This document shows, piece after piece, positions 7,978 to 19,202 of a stretch of 64,000 nucleotides of DNA. A model generated the notes under the pieces. The model was not told the DNA's origin. It saw nothing but the letters and a program-made list of their open reading frames with translations, and searched no databases. Positions within the stretch are counted from its first letter, which is position 1. Each line of letters opens with the position of its first letter. Position numbers and translations under genes: made by a program. Source of the stretch: Agromyces agglutinans. Its GTDB lineage: Bacteria; Actinomycetota; Actinomycetes; Actinomycetales; Microbacteriaceae. The stretch spans positions 248,001 through 312,000 of the forward strand of contig NZ_WJIF01000003.1 of the NCBI RefSeq assembly GCF_009647605.1, written 5' to 3'.

Positions 7978-9239
7978 GCGATCGGCTCGAGCACCTCGAG
8001 GCCGCCGAGGTACCCGCGAAGGGCCTCGGGAACGGCGACCGACCCGTCGGCCTGCTGGTGCGTCTCGAGGATGGCGACGATCCACCGCGTCGTCGCGAGC
8101 GTGCCGTTGAGCGTGGCCACGGGCGCCGTCTTGCCTCCCTCGCCGCGGTGGCGGATGTCGAGGCGACGGGCCTGGAACGTCGTGCAGTTCGAGGTCGAGG
8201 TGAGCTCGCGGTAGGCACCCTGCGTCGGCACCCACGCCTCGACGTCGTACTTTCGCGCCGCGCTGGAGCCGAGGTCGCCGGCCGCCGTGTCGATGACCCG
8301 GTACGAGAGGCCGAGCGCCTGCAGCATCTCCTCCTGCCAGCCGAGCATCCGCTCGTGCTCGGCCTCGGCGTCGGCCGGGTCGATGTAGCTGAACATCTCG
8401 AGCTTGTTGAACTGGTGCACGCGGATGATGCCGCGCGTGTCCTTGCCATGGCTTCCCGCCTCGCGGCGGTAGCAGGTCGACCAGCCCGCGTAGCGCAGCG
8501 GGCCGTTCGAGACGTCGAGGATCTCCCCCTGGTGGTACCCGGCGAGCGCGACCTCGCTCGTGCCGGTGAGGTAGAGGTCGTCGGCCGGGAGGTGGTACAC
8601 CTCTTCGGCATGGGCGCCGAGGAAGCCCGTGCCCTGCATGATCTCGGGTCGCACGAGGGTCGGGGTGATCAGCGGGGTGAACCCGGCCGCGATCGCGCGG
8701 TCGAGGCCCATCGTCATGAGCGCGAGCTCGAGGCGGGCGCCGACGCCCTTCAGGTAGTGGAACCGCGCGCCGGACACCTTCGCACCGCGGGCCATGTCGA
8801 TCGCGTCGAGCAGCTCGCCGATCGCGAGGTGGTCGCGGGGCTCGAAGTCGAACGTCGGCACCCCGCCGACCTCGCGCAGCACGACGTAGTCGTCTTCGCC
8901 GCCGGCCGGCACGCCGTCGATCACGACGTTGCCCAGTCGCTGCACGGCGGCCGTGAACTCGGCCTCGGCTTCGCTCGCACGCTGGCCGGCGTCCTTCACG
9001 GATGCCGCGAGCGTCTGCGCCGCGGCGACCAGGGCCGCCTTCTCGTCTTTCGGCGCCTTCGCGACCTGCTTGCCGAACGCGTTCTGCTCGGCGCGCAGCG
9101 ACTCGAACGCGGTGATCGCGGCGCGGCGCGCGGCATCCGCTTCGACGGCCTCGTCGACGAGCGCGGTGGACTCGCCGCGCAGTTCCTGCGAACGCTTGAC
9201 CAGGTCGGGGTTCTCGCGGAGGAGCACGGGGTCGATCAC
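7974..9239 (-). CDS. serS: seryl-tRNA synthetase
   Basis: A 421-residue class II aminoacyl-tRNA synthetase that charges tRNA-Ser. The N-terminal coiled-coil arm covers about residues 30-110. Motif 2 is [20 protein letters not shown] and motif 3 is NGTLATTRW. Length is normal for bacteria. The GTG start at 9239 is preceded by a leaderless-type -10 box 7 nt upstream. It sits about 2.3 kb and 3.9 kb upstream of two tRNA-Ser genes on the same strand, and is coupled to a HAD hydrolase downstream. Confidence 0.97.
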   Translation of the reverse strand: MIDPVLLRENPDLVKRSQELRGESTALVDEAVEADAARRAAITAFESLRAEQNAFGKQVAKAPKDEKAALVAAAQTLAASVKDAGQRASEAEAEFTAAVQRLGNVVIDGVPAGGEDDYVVLREVGGVPTFDFEPRDHLAIGELLDAIDMARGAKVSGARFHYLKGVGARLELALMTMGLDRAIAAGFTPLITPTLVRPEIMQGTGFLGAHAEEVYHLPADDLYLTGTSEVALAGYHQGEILDVSNGPLRYAGWSTCYRREAGSHGKDTRGIIRVHQFNKLEMFSYIDPADAEAEHERMLGWQEEMLQALGLSYRVIDTAAGDLGSSAARKYDVEAWVPTQGAYRELTSTSNCTTFQARRLDIRHRGEGGKTAPVATLNGTLATTRWIVAILETHQQADGSVAVPEALRGYLGGLEVLEPIA

Positions 9240-9246
9240 GCCAGCC

Positions 9247-9252
9247 AGTCTA
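9247..9252 (-). promoter_or_regulatory. -10 box TAGACT, leaderless-type, serS
   Basis: On the minus strand TAGACT, then 7 nt, then the serS GTG at 9239. Confidence 0.5.
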
Positions 9253-9319
9253 ACCGCGGGCGCCGACGCCGGGCCGGGCGCCTCGCGCCCGCCTGGGCCC
9301 GTCGCGGGCGCCGATGCCG

Positions 9320-9325
9320 TAGCGT
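9320..9325 (+). promoter_or_regulatory. -10 box TAGCGT, leaderless-type
   Basis: TAGCGT, then 6 nt, then the GTG at 9332. Confidence 0.5.
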
Positions 9326-9331
9326 GGCTGC

Positions 9332-10363
9332 GTGGACGAGCGGGGGCCGGAGCCGGTGGAGGACGCGACGACGGATGCCGCGCGCGCGAGCGCGCACCCG
9401 CTTCGGGCGGCGATCATCGCCAATCCGTCGAAGGAGGGCATCGACGCGCTCCGCACGGCCGTCGGGGAGGCCGAGGCCCGGCAGGGGTTCGCGCCGAGCC
9501 TGTGGCTCGACACGACCGTCGAGGATCCCGGCAAGGGCCAGGCCCGCCAGGCGGTCGACGAGGGCGTCGATCTCGTGATCGCCGCGGGCGGCGACGGCAC
9601 CATCCGCTCGGTCGCGGCGGGCCTTCGCGGAACCGGCGTCCCGTTGGGGCTCGTGCCGCTCGGCACCGGCAACCTCTTCGCCCGCAACCTCGGCATCCCC
9701 GTGAACGACGTCGCCGACGCCGTCGTGCTCGCCTTCTCGGGCGTCGAGCGGGAGGTCGACGTGCTCGTCGCCGACATCCGCCGACCCGAGGGCGACACCG
9801 AGACGCACGTCTCGCTCGTCATGGCCGGAATCGGCCTCGACGCGGCGATGATCGCGAACACCAACCCCGATCTGAAGAAGCGCGTCGGATGGCTCGCGTA
9901 CGTCGACGCCGGGCTGCGCGCGATCCCCGCCTCGAAGCCGTTCCGGGTGCACTACCGGGTCGATACCGGCCGGGTGCACCGCCCGCGCGCGTCGAGCATC
10001 CTCGTCGCGAACCTCGGATACCTGCCGGGCAACATCGAGCTGATCCCCGACGCCGAGATCGACGACGGCCAGCTCGACGTCGTCGTGCTGCAGCCGCGCA
10101 ACCTCATCGGGTGGCTGTTCGTCTGGCGCAAGGTCACGTGGGAGAACCGGGTGCTGCGCAAGTCCGCGATCGGGCGCCAGTTCATGGACCTCACGGGAGG
10201 CAGCCGTCGCCGCGAGGTCGTCTACGGCCGTGGCCGCGAGGTCGTCATCCGCATCGAGGGCGCGGCCGAGGAATTCGAGATCGACGGCGACGAGTTCGGG
10301 TCAGTGGTGAGCGCCCGGTTCCGCGCCGACCCGCGAGCGCTCATCGTGCGCGTCGAGGCCTGA
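9332..10363 (+). CDS. diacylglycerol kinase-family lipid kinase
   Basis: A 343-residue DAGK_cat family protein (DgkB/YegS type) that would phosphorylate diacylglycerol or a similar lipid at the inner membrane face. The nucleotide-binding loop [14 protein letters not shown] and the following [15 protein letters not shown] are intact. The C-terminal half has the family's GDEFG-type beta-sandwich segment. The GTG start is fixed by the leaderless-type -10 box. The last 63 bp overlap the convergent membrane-protein gene at 10301-10696. Confidence 0.9.
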   Translation: MDERGPEPVEDATTDAARASAHPLRAAIIANPSKEGIDALRTAVGEAEARQGFAPSLWLDTTVEDPGKGQARQAVDEGVDLVIAAGGDGTIRSVAAGLRGTGVPLGLVPLGTGNLFARNLGIPVNDVADAVVLAFSGVEREVDVLVADIRRPEGDTETHVSLVMAGIGLDAAMIANTNPDLKKRVGWLAYVDAGLRAIPASKPFRVHYRVDTGRVHRPRASSILVANLGYLPGNIELIPDAEIDDGQLDVVVLQPRNLIGWLFVWRKVTWENRVLRKSAIGRQFMDLTGGSRRREVVYGRGREVVIRIEGAAEEFEIDGDEFGSVVSARFRADPRALIVRVEA

Positions 10364-10696
10364 GACCGGGCCGGCCCACTGATCAGCGACGGCGTCGGCC
10401 CGCCGCTCGGCGATCCGCTCGGCGATCCGCGCCGCCGGGAAGCGTGCGCCGATCACGGCGAGCGCGAGCAGGGACGCCGCGAAGAGCGTGGCGAAGGCCG
10501 GCATCGCGATCAGGTAGCCGAAGTCGCGCCAGAGCCACATCTCGACGATCTCGGGCGGGGGCTCGTCGCCGCTCCATGAGAGGTTCATGTTCGCCCGGTC
10601 GATGTCGGTGATACTGCGCACGACCGCCTGAAGGCCGAGGATGCCGATCAGCGCGAGGCACGCGAGCGACGCGACCGGGAGCCATCGGCCGATCAT
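10301..10696 (-). CDS. small two-helix membrane protein
   Basis: A 131-residue protein starting MIGRWLPVASLACLALIGIL, with a second hydrophobic segment YLIAMPAFATLFAASLLALA. The ATG overlaps the upstream stop as ATGA, which fixes the start and indicates coupling to the gene at 10693. The C-terminal 21 codons overlap the 3' end of the convergent lipid-kinase gene. No family recognised. Confidence 0.65.
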   Translation of the reverse strand: MIGRWLPVASLACLALIGILGLQAVVRSITDIDRANMNLSWSGDEPPPEIVEMWLWRDFGYLIAMPAFATLFAASLLALAVIGARFPAARIAERIAERRADAVADQWAGPVSGLDAHDERSRVGAEPGAHH

Positions 10697-11349
10697 CGCC
10701 GCCGCCTCGAGCGCCCCGCGAACAGCGCGAAGGCGAGGCACGTGGCCACCACCCCGATCGTGCCGATCTCGACCAGGGCCGGACTCAGGAAACTGGCCAC
10801 CATCGCGGTGAACGCCTCGTCGGAGCCGGGCGCGTACCCGTAGTAGCTGCGATCGGCGTTCGAGTTCCAGAACGTCGCGACGCCCGCGATGACGAACAGC
10901 ACGCTCGCGCCGAGGACCAGCCAGAGCCACCAGGTGACGGCCGGGCGTCGTCCGGCGGCCGGCGTCGCCGCCATCCGCTCGGCCGTCTCGTGGTCGTGAT
11001 CGGGCCGGGGCTCCGCGTGCTCTGCCCGGCCCTCCCCCGTCGCGGAGGCCGAGGGAGACGCATGCGGAGCCGGCGGAGACGGCGGAGACGGCGGCGACGG
11101 AGCCGGCGGAGACGACGGCGGCGGCGGTACCATCCGCGCCGTCTCGTCGGTCGCCACGGCCATCAGGCCGGCGAGCTCCGCGAGCCCGTCCGACCGTTCC
11201 GGTGCCGAGGCCGGGACGCGTTCGGCCGTGAGCGTCGACGCGGCACCCGACGCGGCATCCACCGACGCGGCATCCGACGAGGGGACGTACCCCCGCTGGA
11301 ACCGCGGATCGTATCTCGGATCGAATCCGTTCCGTGCCGTCTCTGACAC
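10693..11349 (-). CDS. membrane protein with Pro/Ser-rich cytoplasmic linker
   Basis: A 218-residue protein. The N-terminus is followed by Ala/Asp-rich sequence encoded by GCATCC-containing repeats, then a Pro/Ser run (PPPPSSPPAPSPPSPP). Two transmembrane helices follow (TWWLWLVLGASVLFVIAGV and VEIGTIGVVATCLAFALFAG), with a likely external NSNADRSYYGYAPG loop between them. The GTG start at 11349 follows AAGGAG by 3 nt; a GTG further upstream is possible. It is translationally coupled to the next gene. No known function. Confidence 0.6.
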   Translation of the reverse strand: MSETARNGFDPRYDPRFQRGYVPSSDAASVDAASGAASTLTAERVPASAPERSDGLAELAGLMAVATDETARMVPPPPSSPPAPSPPSPPSPPAPHASPSASATGEGRAEHAEPRPDHDHETAERMAATPAAGRRPAVTWWLWLVLGASVLFVIAGVATFWNSNADRSYYGYAPGSDEAFTAMVASFLSPALVEIGTIGVVATCLAFALFAGRSRRRR

Positions 11350-11517
11350 ACCAGCTCCTTCGTCGGGTGGCGCCAGCCTACTGACCGGCGGCCCCTTGCG
11401 CCCCCCGAACTGGCGGGTCCGCCCACGGTCGACGCGCGGTACCGTGGCGATGGCGCGCGCCGTCGGGATCGCGCCCCGACCGGGCCGGTCGCCCGGAACT
11501 CCCGAAGGCGGCATCAC

Positions 11518-12822
11518 GTGCCCGCTCGTCGAAGCACCGCCTCACTCCTGCTGGTCGTCGCCCTCGCCCTCGGAGTCGCCGCGTGCGTGGCGCCGTCGGA
11601 GTCCTCGCCCGACACTGCCGCGCCGAGCGCTCCAGCGACGCCCACCGCGATCGCGTCGACCTGCGTCGAGAGCCCTGAGACGGTGGCGGCCCTCGAGCCC
11701 ACCGCCGAGTCGACCTCGGCCGAGCTCGACGCGGGGCTCGTGGCATCCCTCGACGCGACGGTGCTCGCCACGCTGCCCGAGACCACCGCTCCCGGCGCCG
11801 TGGTCGGCGTGCGCACGCCCGAGGGCACGTGGCGCGCCGCCTACGGCTCGGCGGATGCCGCGACCGGCGAGCCCATGGCGGTCGGCATGCACACGCGGGT
11901 CGGATCGGTCACCAAGCCGTTCACGGTCTCGCTCATCATGCAATTGGCCGAAGACGGCCTGCTGGGCCTCGACGACCACCTCGCCGAGTACGTCGACGGC
12001 GTGCCGAACGGCGATCGGATCACGCTGCGCCAACTCGCGGACATGACGAGCGGCGTCGGCAGCTACACGTTCAACCCGGCGTTCACGGACGTCTTCTTCG
12101 CGGCGCCGCAGACCGTGTTCGCGCCCGACGAGCTCATCGCCGCGGGCATCGAGGTGTCGCCGCGCTTCGACCCCGGCACCTCCTACGAGTACTCGAACAC
12201 GAACACCGTGCTGCTCGGCGTCATCGCCGAACACGTGACCGGCAGCGACATCGGCGAGCTCTTCGCGGCGCGCATCTTCGAGCCGCTCGGCCTCGACCAG
12301 ACCGTCTGGCCGGGCAGCTCGACCGACCTGCCCGAGCCGTATGCGCACGGCATCACGTGGCAGGGCGACGGCGCGAGCGCCGACGCCCCGCTCGACGCCA
12401 CGCACTGGAATCCGTCGTGGGGCTTCACCGCGGGCGAGATCGTCTCGTCCGTCGACGACCTGCTCGTCTTCGGTCGCGCGCTCGGCACGGGCCAGGGCCT
12501 GCTCGCCGACGAGTCGCAGGTGGAGCGGCTCACCTCGTTCCCGGGTTCGGCCGGCTACGGCCTCGGCTTCGGATGCGTCGACGGCTGGGTCGGCCACACG
12601 GGCGAGCTGCCCGGCTACAACACGGCGGTGTTCCACGACACGACGACCGACACCACGGTCGTCGTGCAGACGAACTCCGACATCGCGTCGGGCGACTGCG
12701 ACGAGTCGCCGGTGCGCGCGAGCGACCCGCGCACCCTGCCCTGCTCGTCGCCCGCGACCCGCATCTTCGCCGCGCTCTCCACGACCCTCGGGCACACGTT
12801 CACGCCGAATCCGCAGCACTGA
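11518..12822 (+). CDS. secreted serine hydrolase, beta-lactamase/DD-peptidase family
   Basis: A 434-residue lipoprotein (signal ending in LALGVAAC) of the class C beta-lactamase / D-alanyl-D-alanine carboxypeptidase fold. SVTK supplies the nucleophilic serine and lysine (SxxK), YSN the second motif, and HTGELPG the third (HxG in place of KTG). Such proteins act on D-amino-acid peptides or esters outside the cell. The GTG at 11518 is used. It ends 34 bp before the convergent pheA. Confidence 0.88.
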   Translation: MPARRSTASLLLVVALALGVAACVAPSESSPDTAAPSAPATPTAIASTCVESPETVAALEPTAESTSAELDAGLVASLDATVLATLPETTAPGAVVGVRTPEGTWRAAYGSADAATGEPMAVGMHTRVGSVTKPFTVSLIMQLAEDGLLGLDDHLAEYVDGVPNGDRITLRQLADMTSGVGSYTFNPAFTDVFFAAPQTVFAPDELIAAGIEVSPRFDPGTSYEYSNTNTVLLGVIAEHVTGSDIGELFAARIFEPLGLDQTVWPGSSTDLPEPYAHGITWQGDGASADAPLDATHWNPSWGFTAGEIVSSVDDLLVFGRALGTGQGLLADESQVERLTSFPGSAGYGLGFGCVDGWVGHTGELPGYNTAVFHDTTTDTTVVVQTNSDIASGDCDESPVRASDPRTLPCSSPATRIFAALSTTLGHTFTPNPQH

Positions 12823-12856
12823 CGGCGGCTGTCGCGGCCGGCGTCGCGGCGCGCCG

Positions 12857-13855
12857 CTACACCGTGCCGGGTTCGCCCGCCTCGCCGGGTTCGCCGGCCT
12901 CGCCCGGTTCGCCGCTCAGGATGCCCCGCAGCCAGTCGCGCGCCTCGATGAAGATCTCGTCGTCGTACTTGGAGTGGTACTCGACCTCGCGGCGGTCGGC
13001 GCGCGGATACGAGCCGAGGAAGATCACGTTGGGTGAAAAACGCCGGAGGCCGAGCAGGGCGTCGGCGACCCGCTCGTCTTCGACATGCCCGTCGAGGTCG
13101 ACCACGAACCGGTAGCGGCCGAGCGCGTCGCCGATCGGGCGCGACTCGAGCAGCGACATGTTCACCCCGCGGGTGGAGAACTGCTCGAGCATCGCGAGCA
13201 ACGACCCGGGCTCGTCGTCGGGCAGCTCGACGATGAGACTCGTCTTGTCGGCGCCCGTGCGCGGCGCGATCGCCCGCGAGCGGCTCACGAGCACGAACCG
13301 GGTGACCGCGCTGGGGTTGTCGCCGATGTCCTCGGCGAGGAGGGCCACGTCGAGCTGCTCGACGATGCCGGGCGGGGCGACGGCAGCGTCGGCGTTGCTG
13401 TCGGGCTCGAAGAGCGAGGTCGCCGCCTGCACGTTGCTCGACGCCGGGATGTGGCCGTGGTCGGGCAGGTGGCGCTCGAGCCAGCCGCGCGACTGCGCGT
13501 AGGCGACCGGGTGGGCGTTGACGACCTTCACGTCGGCGAGTGCGGTGCCGGGCCGGCCCACGAGCACGAAGTTCACGGGCACGAGGTACTCGCCGATGAT
13601 GCGCAGGCCCGGCACGGTCGCCAGCGCGTCCTGCGTCGCCGAGACGCCGCCCTCGATCGAGTTCTCGATCGCGATCATCGCCGCGATCGAGCGCCCCGAC
13701 GTGACATCCGCCAGCGCCTCGCCGACGTTGTTGACCGACCGCCACTCGTGGCCGACCGCGTCGGGGACCTGCTTGAGCGCCGCCTCGGTGAAGGTGCCGG
13801 CCGGCCCGAGGTACGAGTACGTCTCGACGGGATGGGGCGCGGCGGGCTCGGTCAT
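12857..13855 (-). CDS. pheA: prephenate dehydratase
   Basis: A 332-residue monofunctional enzyme converting prephenate to phenylpyruvate in phenylalanine synthesis. The catalytic domain begins YSYLGPAGTFTEAAL and contains IENSIEGGVSATQD and the VTRFVLV segment (conserved TRF motif). A C-terminal ACT domain (KTSLIVELPDDEPGSLLAML, ESRPIGDALGRYRF) would bind phenylalanine for feedback inhibition. An unusual collagen-like tail of GEPGEA repeats ends the protein. The ATG is preceded by a leaderless-type -10 box. Confidence 0.96.
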   Translation of the reverse strand: MTEPAAPHPVETYSYLGPAGTFTEAALKQVPDAVGHEWRSVNNVGEALADVTSGRSIAAMIAIENSIEGGVSATQDALATVPGLRIIGEYLVPVNFVLVGRPGTALADVKVVNAHPVAYAQSRGWLERHLPDHGHIPASSNVQAATSLFEPDSNADAAVAPPGIVEQLDVALLAEDIGDNPSAVTRFVLVSRSRAIAPRTGADKTSLIVELPDDEPGSLLAMLEQFSTRGVNMSLLESRPIGDALGRYRFVVDLDGHVEDERVADALLGLRRFSPNVIFLGSYPRADRREVEYHSKYDDEIFIEARDWLRGILSGEPGEAGEPGEAGEPGTV

Positions 13856-13862
13856 GCAGGCC

Positions 13863-13868
13863 AGCCTA
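13863..13868 (-). promoter_or_regulatory. -10 box TAGGCT, leaderless-type, pheA
   Basis: On the minus strand TAGGCT, then 7 nt, then the pheA ATG at 13855. It lies inside a CTAGCC...GGCTAG inverted repeat (13866-13895) between the divergent genes. Confidence 0.45.
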
Positions 13869-13933
13869 GCCAGCGGCGACCGTCGCTCCGGCTAGCGTGG
13901 CCCGGGACGGAGCCGTACCGGGAGGTGGCCGAG

Positions 13934-15208
13934 ATGACCGTGCTGGATCGACCCGTGCCGACCGATGCCGAGCGGCTCGCGGCCCTGCAGCGCATGAAGC
14001 GGCTCGCGACCTCGCTGCTGGTGGTCGCCGCAGTCGTGTTCGCGGTCGCCTTCGCGTTTCAGGACTCGGTGCCCTGGCTCGCGTACGTGCGCGCCGCCGC
14101 CGAGGGCGCGATGGTCGGCGCCATCGCCGACTGGTTCGCGGTCACGGCGCTGTTCCGGCGCCCGCTCGGGCTGCCCATCCCGCACACCGCGATCATCCCG
14201 ACGCGCAAGGACGAGATCGGCGCGACCCTCGGCGCGTTCGTCGAGCACGAGTTCCTCTCCGACGACGTCGTGCTCGGCAAGCTGCGCTCCATCGGCATCG
14301 CCCGCCGCCTGGGCGCCTGGCTCGCGGCCCCGGCGAACGCCGACCGGCTCACGGGCGAGGCATCCGTTGCCGCGCGCGGCATGCTGACCCTGCTCGGCGA
14401 CGCCGACGTCGAGGACGTCATCGAGCGGCTCGCCCGCCGGCACCTGTTCGAACCCGAGTGGGGGCCGGCGATCGGCCGCGTCGGCGAGCGCCTGGTCGCC
14501 GCCGACCAGCAGCGCGCGGCCGTCGACGTGGTGCTCGAGAAGGCGGGCGCCTGGCTCGAGGCCCACCCCGAGGCGTTCGGTCGCATGGTCTCCGACCGGT
14601 TGCCCCGCTGGATGCCCGGCTTCGTCGACCGCCTCGTCGACGATCGGGCCCACCGCGAGGCGCTCGCGTTCGTGGAGGCGGTGCGCTCGGATCCGGGGCA
14701 TCCGCTTCGCCAGGCGATCGACGGCTGGCTCGCCGAGCTCGCGGAGGCGCTGCAGCACGACCCGGCGACCATCGCGCGCGTCGAGCAGATCAAGGCCGAC
14801 CTCCTGGAGAGCCCCCGCCTGCGCGAGTTCGCCGGTGAGGCATGGGCGAGCGTCAAGGACACGCTCGACGCGGCGCTCGCCGATCCGCAGAGCGATCTGC
14901 GCGCCGCCCTGCGGCAGGCCGTGGTCGAGGTGGGCGCGCGTCTCGTCGCCGACGAGCGGCTCGCCGCCAAGGTCGACGACTGGGTGACGGATGCCGCGGC
15001 CTACGTCGTCCGCACCTATCGCCACGAGATCGCGGGCGTCATCACCGAGACCGTCGAGCGCTGGGACCCGCGCGAGACGACCGAGAAGCTCGAACTGCAG
15101 GTCGGGCGCGACCTGCAGTTCATCCGCATCAACGGCACGGTGGTGGGAGCACTCGCGGGGCTCGCGATCTTCTCGGTCGCGTCGTTCGTGCACGGTGCGA
15201 TCGGCTGA
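13934..15208 (+). CDS. DUF445 family membrane protein
   Basis: A 424-residue DUF445 protein. Two N-terminal hydrophobic segments surround the hallmark GAMVGAIADWFAVTALFRRPLG. The long middle is helical and charged, and a C-terminal hydrophobic anchor (GTVVGALAGLAIFSVASFVHG) follows FIRINGTVVG. The function of DUF445 is not established. A GGGAGG site precedes the ATG at 13934. An in-frame GTG 9 bp upstream is an alternative start. Confidence 0.88.
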   Translation: MTVLDRPVPTDAERLAALQRMKRLATSLLVVAAVVFAVAFAFQDSVPWLAYVRAAAEGAMVGAIADWFAVTALFRRPLGLPIPHTAIIPTRKDEIGATLGAFVEHEFLSDDVVLGKLRSIGIARRLGAWLAAPANADRLTGEASVAARGMLTLLGDADVEDVIERLARRHLFEPEWGPAIGRVGERLVAADQQRAAVDVVLEKAGAWLEAHPEAFGRMVSDRLPRWMPGFVDRLVDDRAHREALAFVEAVRSDPGHPLRQAIDGWLAELAEALQHDPATIARVEQIKADLLESPRLREFAGEAWASVKDTLDAALADPQSDLRAALRQAVVEVGARLVADERLAAKVDDWVTDAAAYVVRTYRHEIAGVITETVERWDPRETTEKLELQVGRDLQFIRINGTVVGALAGLAIFSVASFVHGAIG

Positions 15209-15248
15209 CGGGACGACCGCAGACCCGACCGGCGCCGGCGCGCACCGA

Positions 15249-15908
15249 TCAGCGCCGGCCCGCGCGGTTCGCGGCCTGCACGATCGCCACGCCGAACGCG
15301 GCCCAGGCGACCTGCCACGCGACGAGGGCCAGGCGTCCCCCGGTGAAGCCCAGCATGAGCCCCGGCGTGACCACGGCGAACACCATGATGCCGAGCACGA
15401 GCACGATCCAGCGGTGCCACCGCGGTGCGCCGGGCGAGCGCGGGGCGCGCGCGATGCCGATGCCGAGGAGGACGAGGCCGACGCCGAGCAGCATCGACGA
15501 GACGCCGTAGAGCACGTCGATGCCGGCCGTCTCGTCCGACGGGTAGGCAGCACCGGCCAGCGGGATCGCCCACGCCTCGGCCACGGTCAGGGCCGCCATG
15601 CCGGCGAGCGCGATCCAGCCGCCGAGACGGCCGGGACGGGTTCCGGCTTCCGGCGAGAGCGTCGCCACGAGCAGGCCGGCCCCGAGCAGCAGGTGGTTGA
15701 GGATGAACGACGCCTCGGCCAGCGCGTGCCCGGCGGGGTCGAGCGGATAGGCGAAGGTGCCCTCGACGGCGCCGGGGCCCGGCGGGACGAACGCGAGCAC
15801 CGTTCCGCCGACGATGCCGATCACCGCACCGACGATGGTGAGGATGCCGACGGTGCGGACCACCGACGACGCGGTGCGGGGAGGCTGGGTGAGCGTTGCA
15901 GTGGACAT
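15249..15908 (-). CDS. six-helix membrane protein, unknown
   Basis: A 219-residue integral membrane protein with about six hydrophobic segments, and no family I can name. I chose MSTATLTQPP at 15908 because a TACGGT -10 box stands 6 nt upstream. It lies 72 bp downstream of the LuxR-type regulator on the same strand and may be its target or share its control; this is inference. Confidence 0.65.
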   Translation of the reverse strand: MSTATLTQPPRTASSVVRTVGILTIVGAVIGIVGGTVLAFVPPGPGAVEGTFAYPLDPAGHALAEASFILNHLLLGAGLLVATLSPEAGTRPGRLGGWIALAGMAALTVAEAWAIPLAGAAYPSDETAGIDVLYGVSSMLLGVGLVLLGIGIARAPRSPGAPRWHRWIVLVLGIMVFAVVTPGLMLGFTGGRLALVAWQVAWAAFGVAIVQAANRAGRR

Positions 15909-15914
15909 GGCGCG

Positions 15915-15920
15915 ACCGTA
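15915..15920 (-). promoter_or_regulatory. -10 box TACGGT, leaderless-type
   Basis: On the minus strand TACGGT, then 6 nt, then the ATG at 15908. Confidence 0.45.
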
Positions 15921-15980
15921 CGAGCACGCCCGGCGACGCGACATCCGTGATGCCGCGTACCCGCCACTGATCGTGACGCG

Positions 15981-17522
15981 TCAGACCTCGCCGCGGTACC
16001 AGGCGGCGACCTGCACGCGCGAACGGACGGCGAGCTTCTCGAGGATGTGCCGCATGTGCGTCTCGACCGTGCGTTCCGAGAGGAACAGCCGCACCGCGAT
16101 CTCCCGGTTGCTGAGCCCCTCGGCGAGCAGCCCGGCCACCTCGAACTCGCGGGCCGACAGCCCGCCGTGCGCGGAGCCCTGGGCCGAGGCATCCGCCAGG
16201 TCGGCCAGGCGCGCCCAATCGAGTCGGCGCGCGATCTCCCGCGCCGCCGCACGGTGGGGCGCGCCGTCGGGGCCGAGGCGGGCGAGCAGGACGTGCGCGA
16301 GGCCCTGGTAGGGCGCCGAACCCATCGAGCGTGCCGACGCGAGCGCGTCCTCGGCGTGCTCGCGTGCCGACTCGGGGTCGCCGAGCGCGTCCGCCAGACG
16401 GGCGAGGTGGTAGCTCACCGGCCCGAACGACGGCGCGTGCGCCGCGCCCGTGCCCTGCAGCCCGGCGTAGGGCGTGAGGTCCTCGTAGAGCAGGGCCGCG
16501 TACTCGAGATCCCGCTGGCCGAGGCACACCGAGACCGTTCCGATCGCGCTGATGAGCCATTCCGGCGCATGCCGGGGCACGTCGCGCAGGCGGTCGCGGA
16601 TGATCGCCCACTCGACGCCCGCCGCATCGTGCCGGTCGGTCACGGCGTAGATCTCGGCGAGCCACGAGTGGGCGAAGAAGAGCCCGTCGTCGATCGCCCG
16701 GCGCACGAACCCCTCCACCGCGGCATCCGCCTCGTCGACGATCCCGAGGAACGGGATGAGGTGCCCGTGGAACACGGCGCCGAAGAACTCCGCCGGGCCG
16801 ACGCCCGAAGCCGTGCCGGTGGCGACGGCGCGGTCGATGCGCGCCCGGGCGTCGGCGAACGCACCGTCGTGCAGGGCGAGGGCCGCCCGCACCAGGTCGA
16901 GCTGCCACCGGGTCCGCGCGTCCAGCCTGGAGCCGAGTTCGCCGCTGAGGACGCTGAACTCGTTCTCGAGCTCCACCCTCCGGCCCTCGACCCAGAAGGC
17001 GTCCATTCGCGACATCCGACCCCAGGCGATGGCCGACGCCTCGCCCGTGCCGATGCCGAGGTCGACCGCGCGATCGCCGATCTCGATCCAGTCCGCGGAC
17101 CGCAGCGGGTCGCCGAGCGCGAGGCGCACCGCCTGCAGCGCCGACAGGATCGCGTCGGGGTCGCCGAGCCGCTCGGCCTCGGCCAGCGCCGCGGCGGCGT
17201 CGCTCGGCCAGTCGCGCACCGACCAGCGGTCGGCCGTCGCGGCGAGCTGCGCGCGCAGTCGCGCCCGCAGCACGTCTTCGCCGTCGGGCAGCCTCGCCAG
17301 CGCCTCACGTGCCAGCGCATGCACGCGTACCCGGTCGGGCTCCTCGAAGTGGGGCCGCGCGACGACGGCGGCGCGGGCCATGGCCGCCACGTCGCCGGCC
17401 TCCCGAGCGCGGTCGGCGACCTCGAGCGCGATCCGCCACGCCTCGCTCGTCGCGCCCTGTCGAGCGAGCCCGCGAGCGCGGTCCAGTTCGGCTGCACGCC
17501 CGGGCCTCTCCCCCGCCCCCAT
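15981..17522 (-). CDS. LuxR-type regulator with long helical sensor region
   Basis: A 513-residue protein whose last 60 residues are a LuxR/GerE helix-turn-helix ([22 protein letters not shown], then [17 protein letters not shown]). The preceding 450 residues are Ala/Leu/Arg-rich and look like TPR-type helical repeats. It resembles the C-terminal half of LAL/MalT regulators, but there is no Walker A P-loop ATPase domain at the N-terminus. The ATG is supported by a TATCCT box 6 nt upstream. Targets are unknown. Confidence 0.82.
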   Translation of the reverse strand: MGAGERPGRAAELDRARGLARQGATSEAWRIALEVADRAREAGDVAAMARAAVVARPHFEEPDRVRVHALAREALARLPDGEDVLRARLRAQLAATADRWSVRDWPSDAAAALAEAERLGDPDAILSALQAVRLALGDPLRSADWIEIGDRAVDLGIGTGEASAIAWGRMSRMDAFWVEGRRVELENEFSVLSGELGSRLDARTRWQLDLVRAALALHDGAFADARARIDRAVATGTASGVGPAEFFGAVFHGHLIPFLGIVDEADAAVEGFVRRAIDDGLFFAHSWLAEIYAVTDRHDAAGVEWAIIRDRLRDVPRHAPEWLISAIGTVSVCLGQRDLEYAALLYEDLTPYAGLQGTGAAHAPSFGPVSYHLARLADALGDPESAREHAEDALASARSMGSAPYQGLAHVLLARLGPDGAPHRAAAREIARRLDWARLADLADASAQGSAHGGLSAREFEVAGLLAEGLSNREIAVRLFLSERTVETHMRHILEKLAVRSRVQVAAWYRGEV

Positions 17523-17528
17523 GGGTTC

Positions 17529-17534
17529 AGGATA
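17529..17534 (-). promoter_or_regulatory. -10 box TATCCT, leaderless-type
   Basis: On the minus strand TATCCT, then 6 nt, then the ATG at 17522. Confidence 0.5.
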
Positions 17535-17560
17535 GGGGGCGCGGTGCCAGACTGGGAGGC

Positions 17561-19186
<1,626 letters not shown>

Positions 19187-19202
19187 GCCCGACCGACGGT
19201 CG

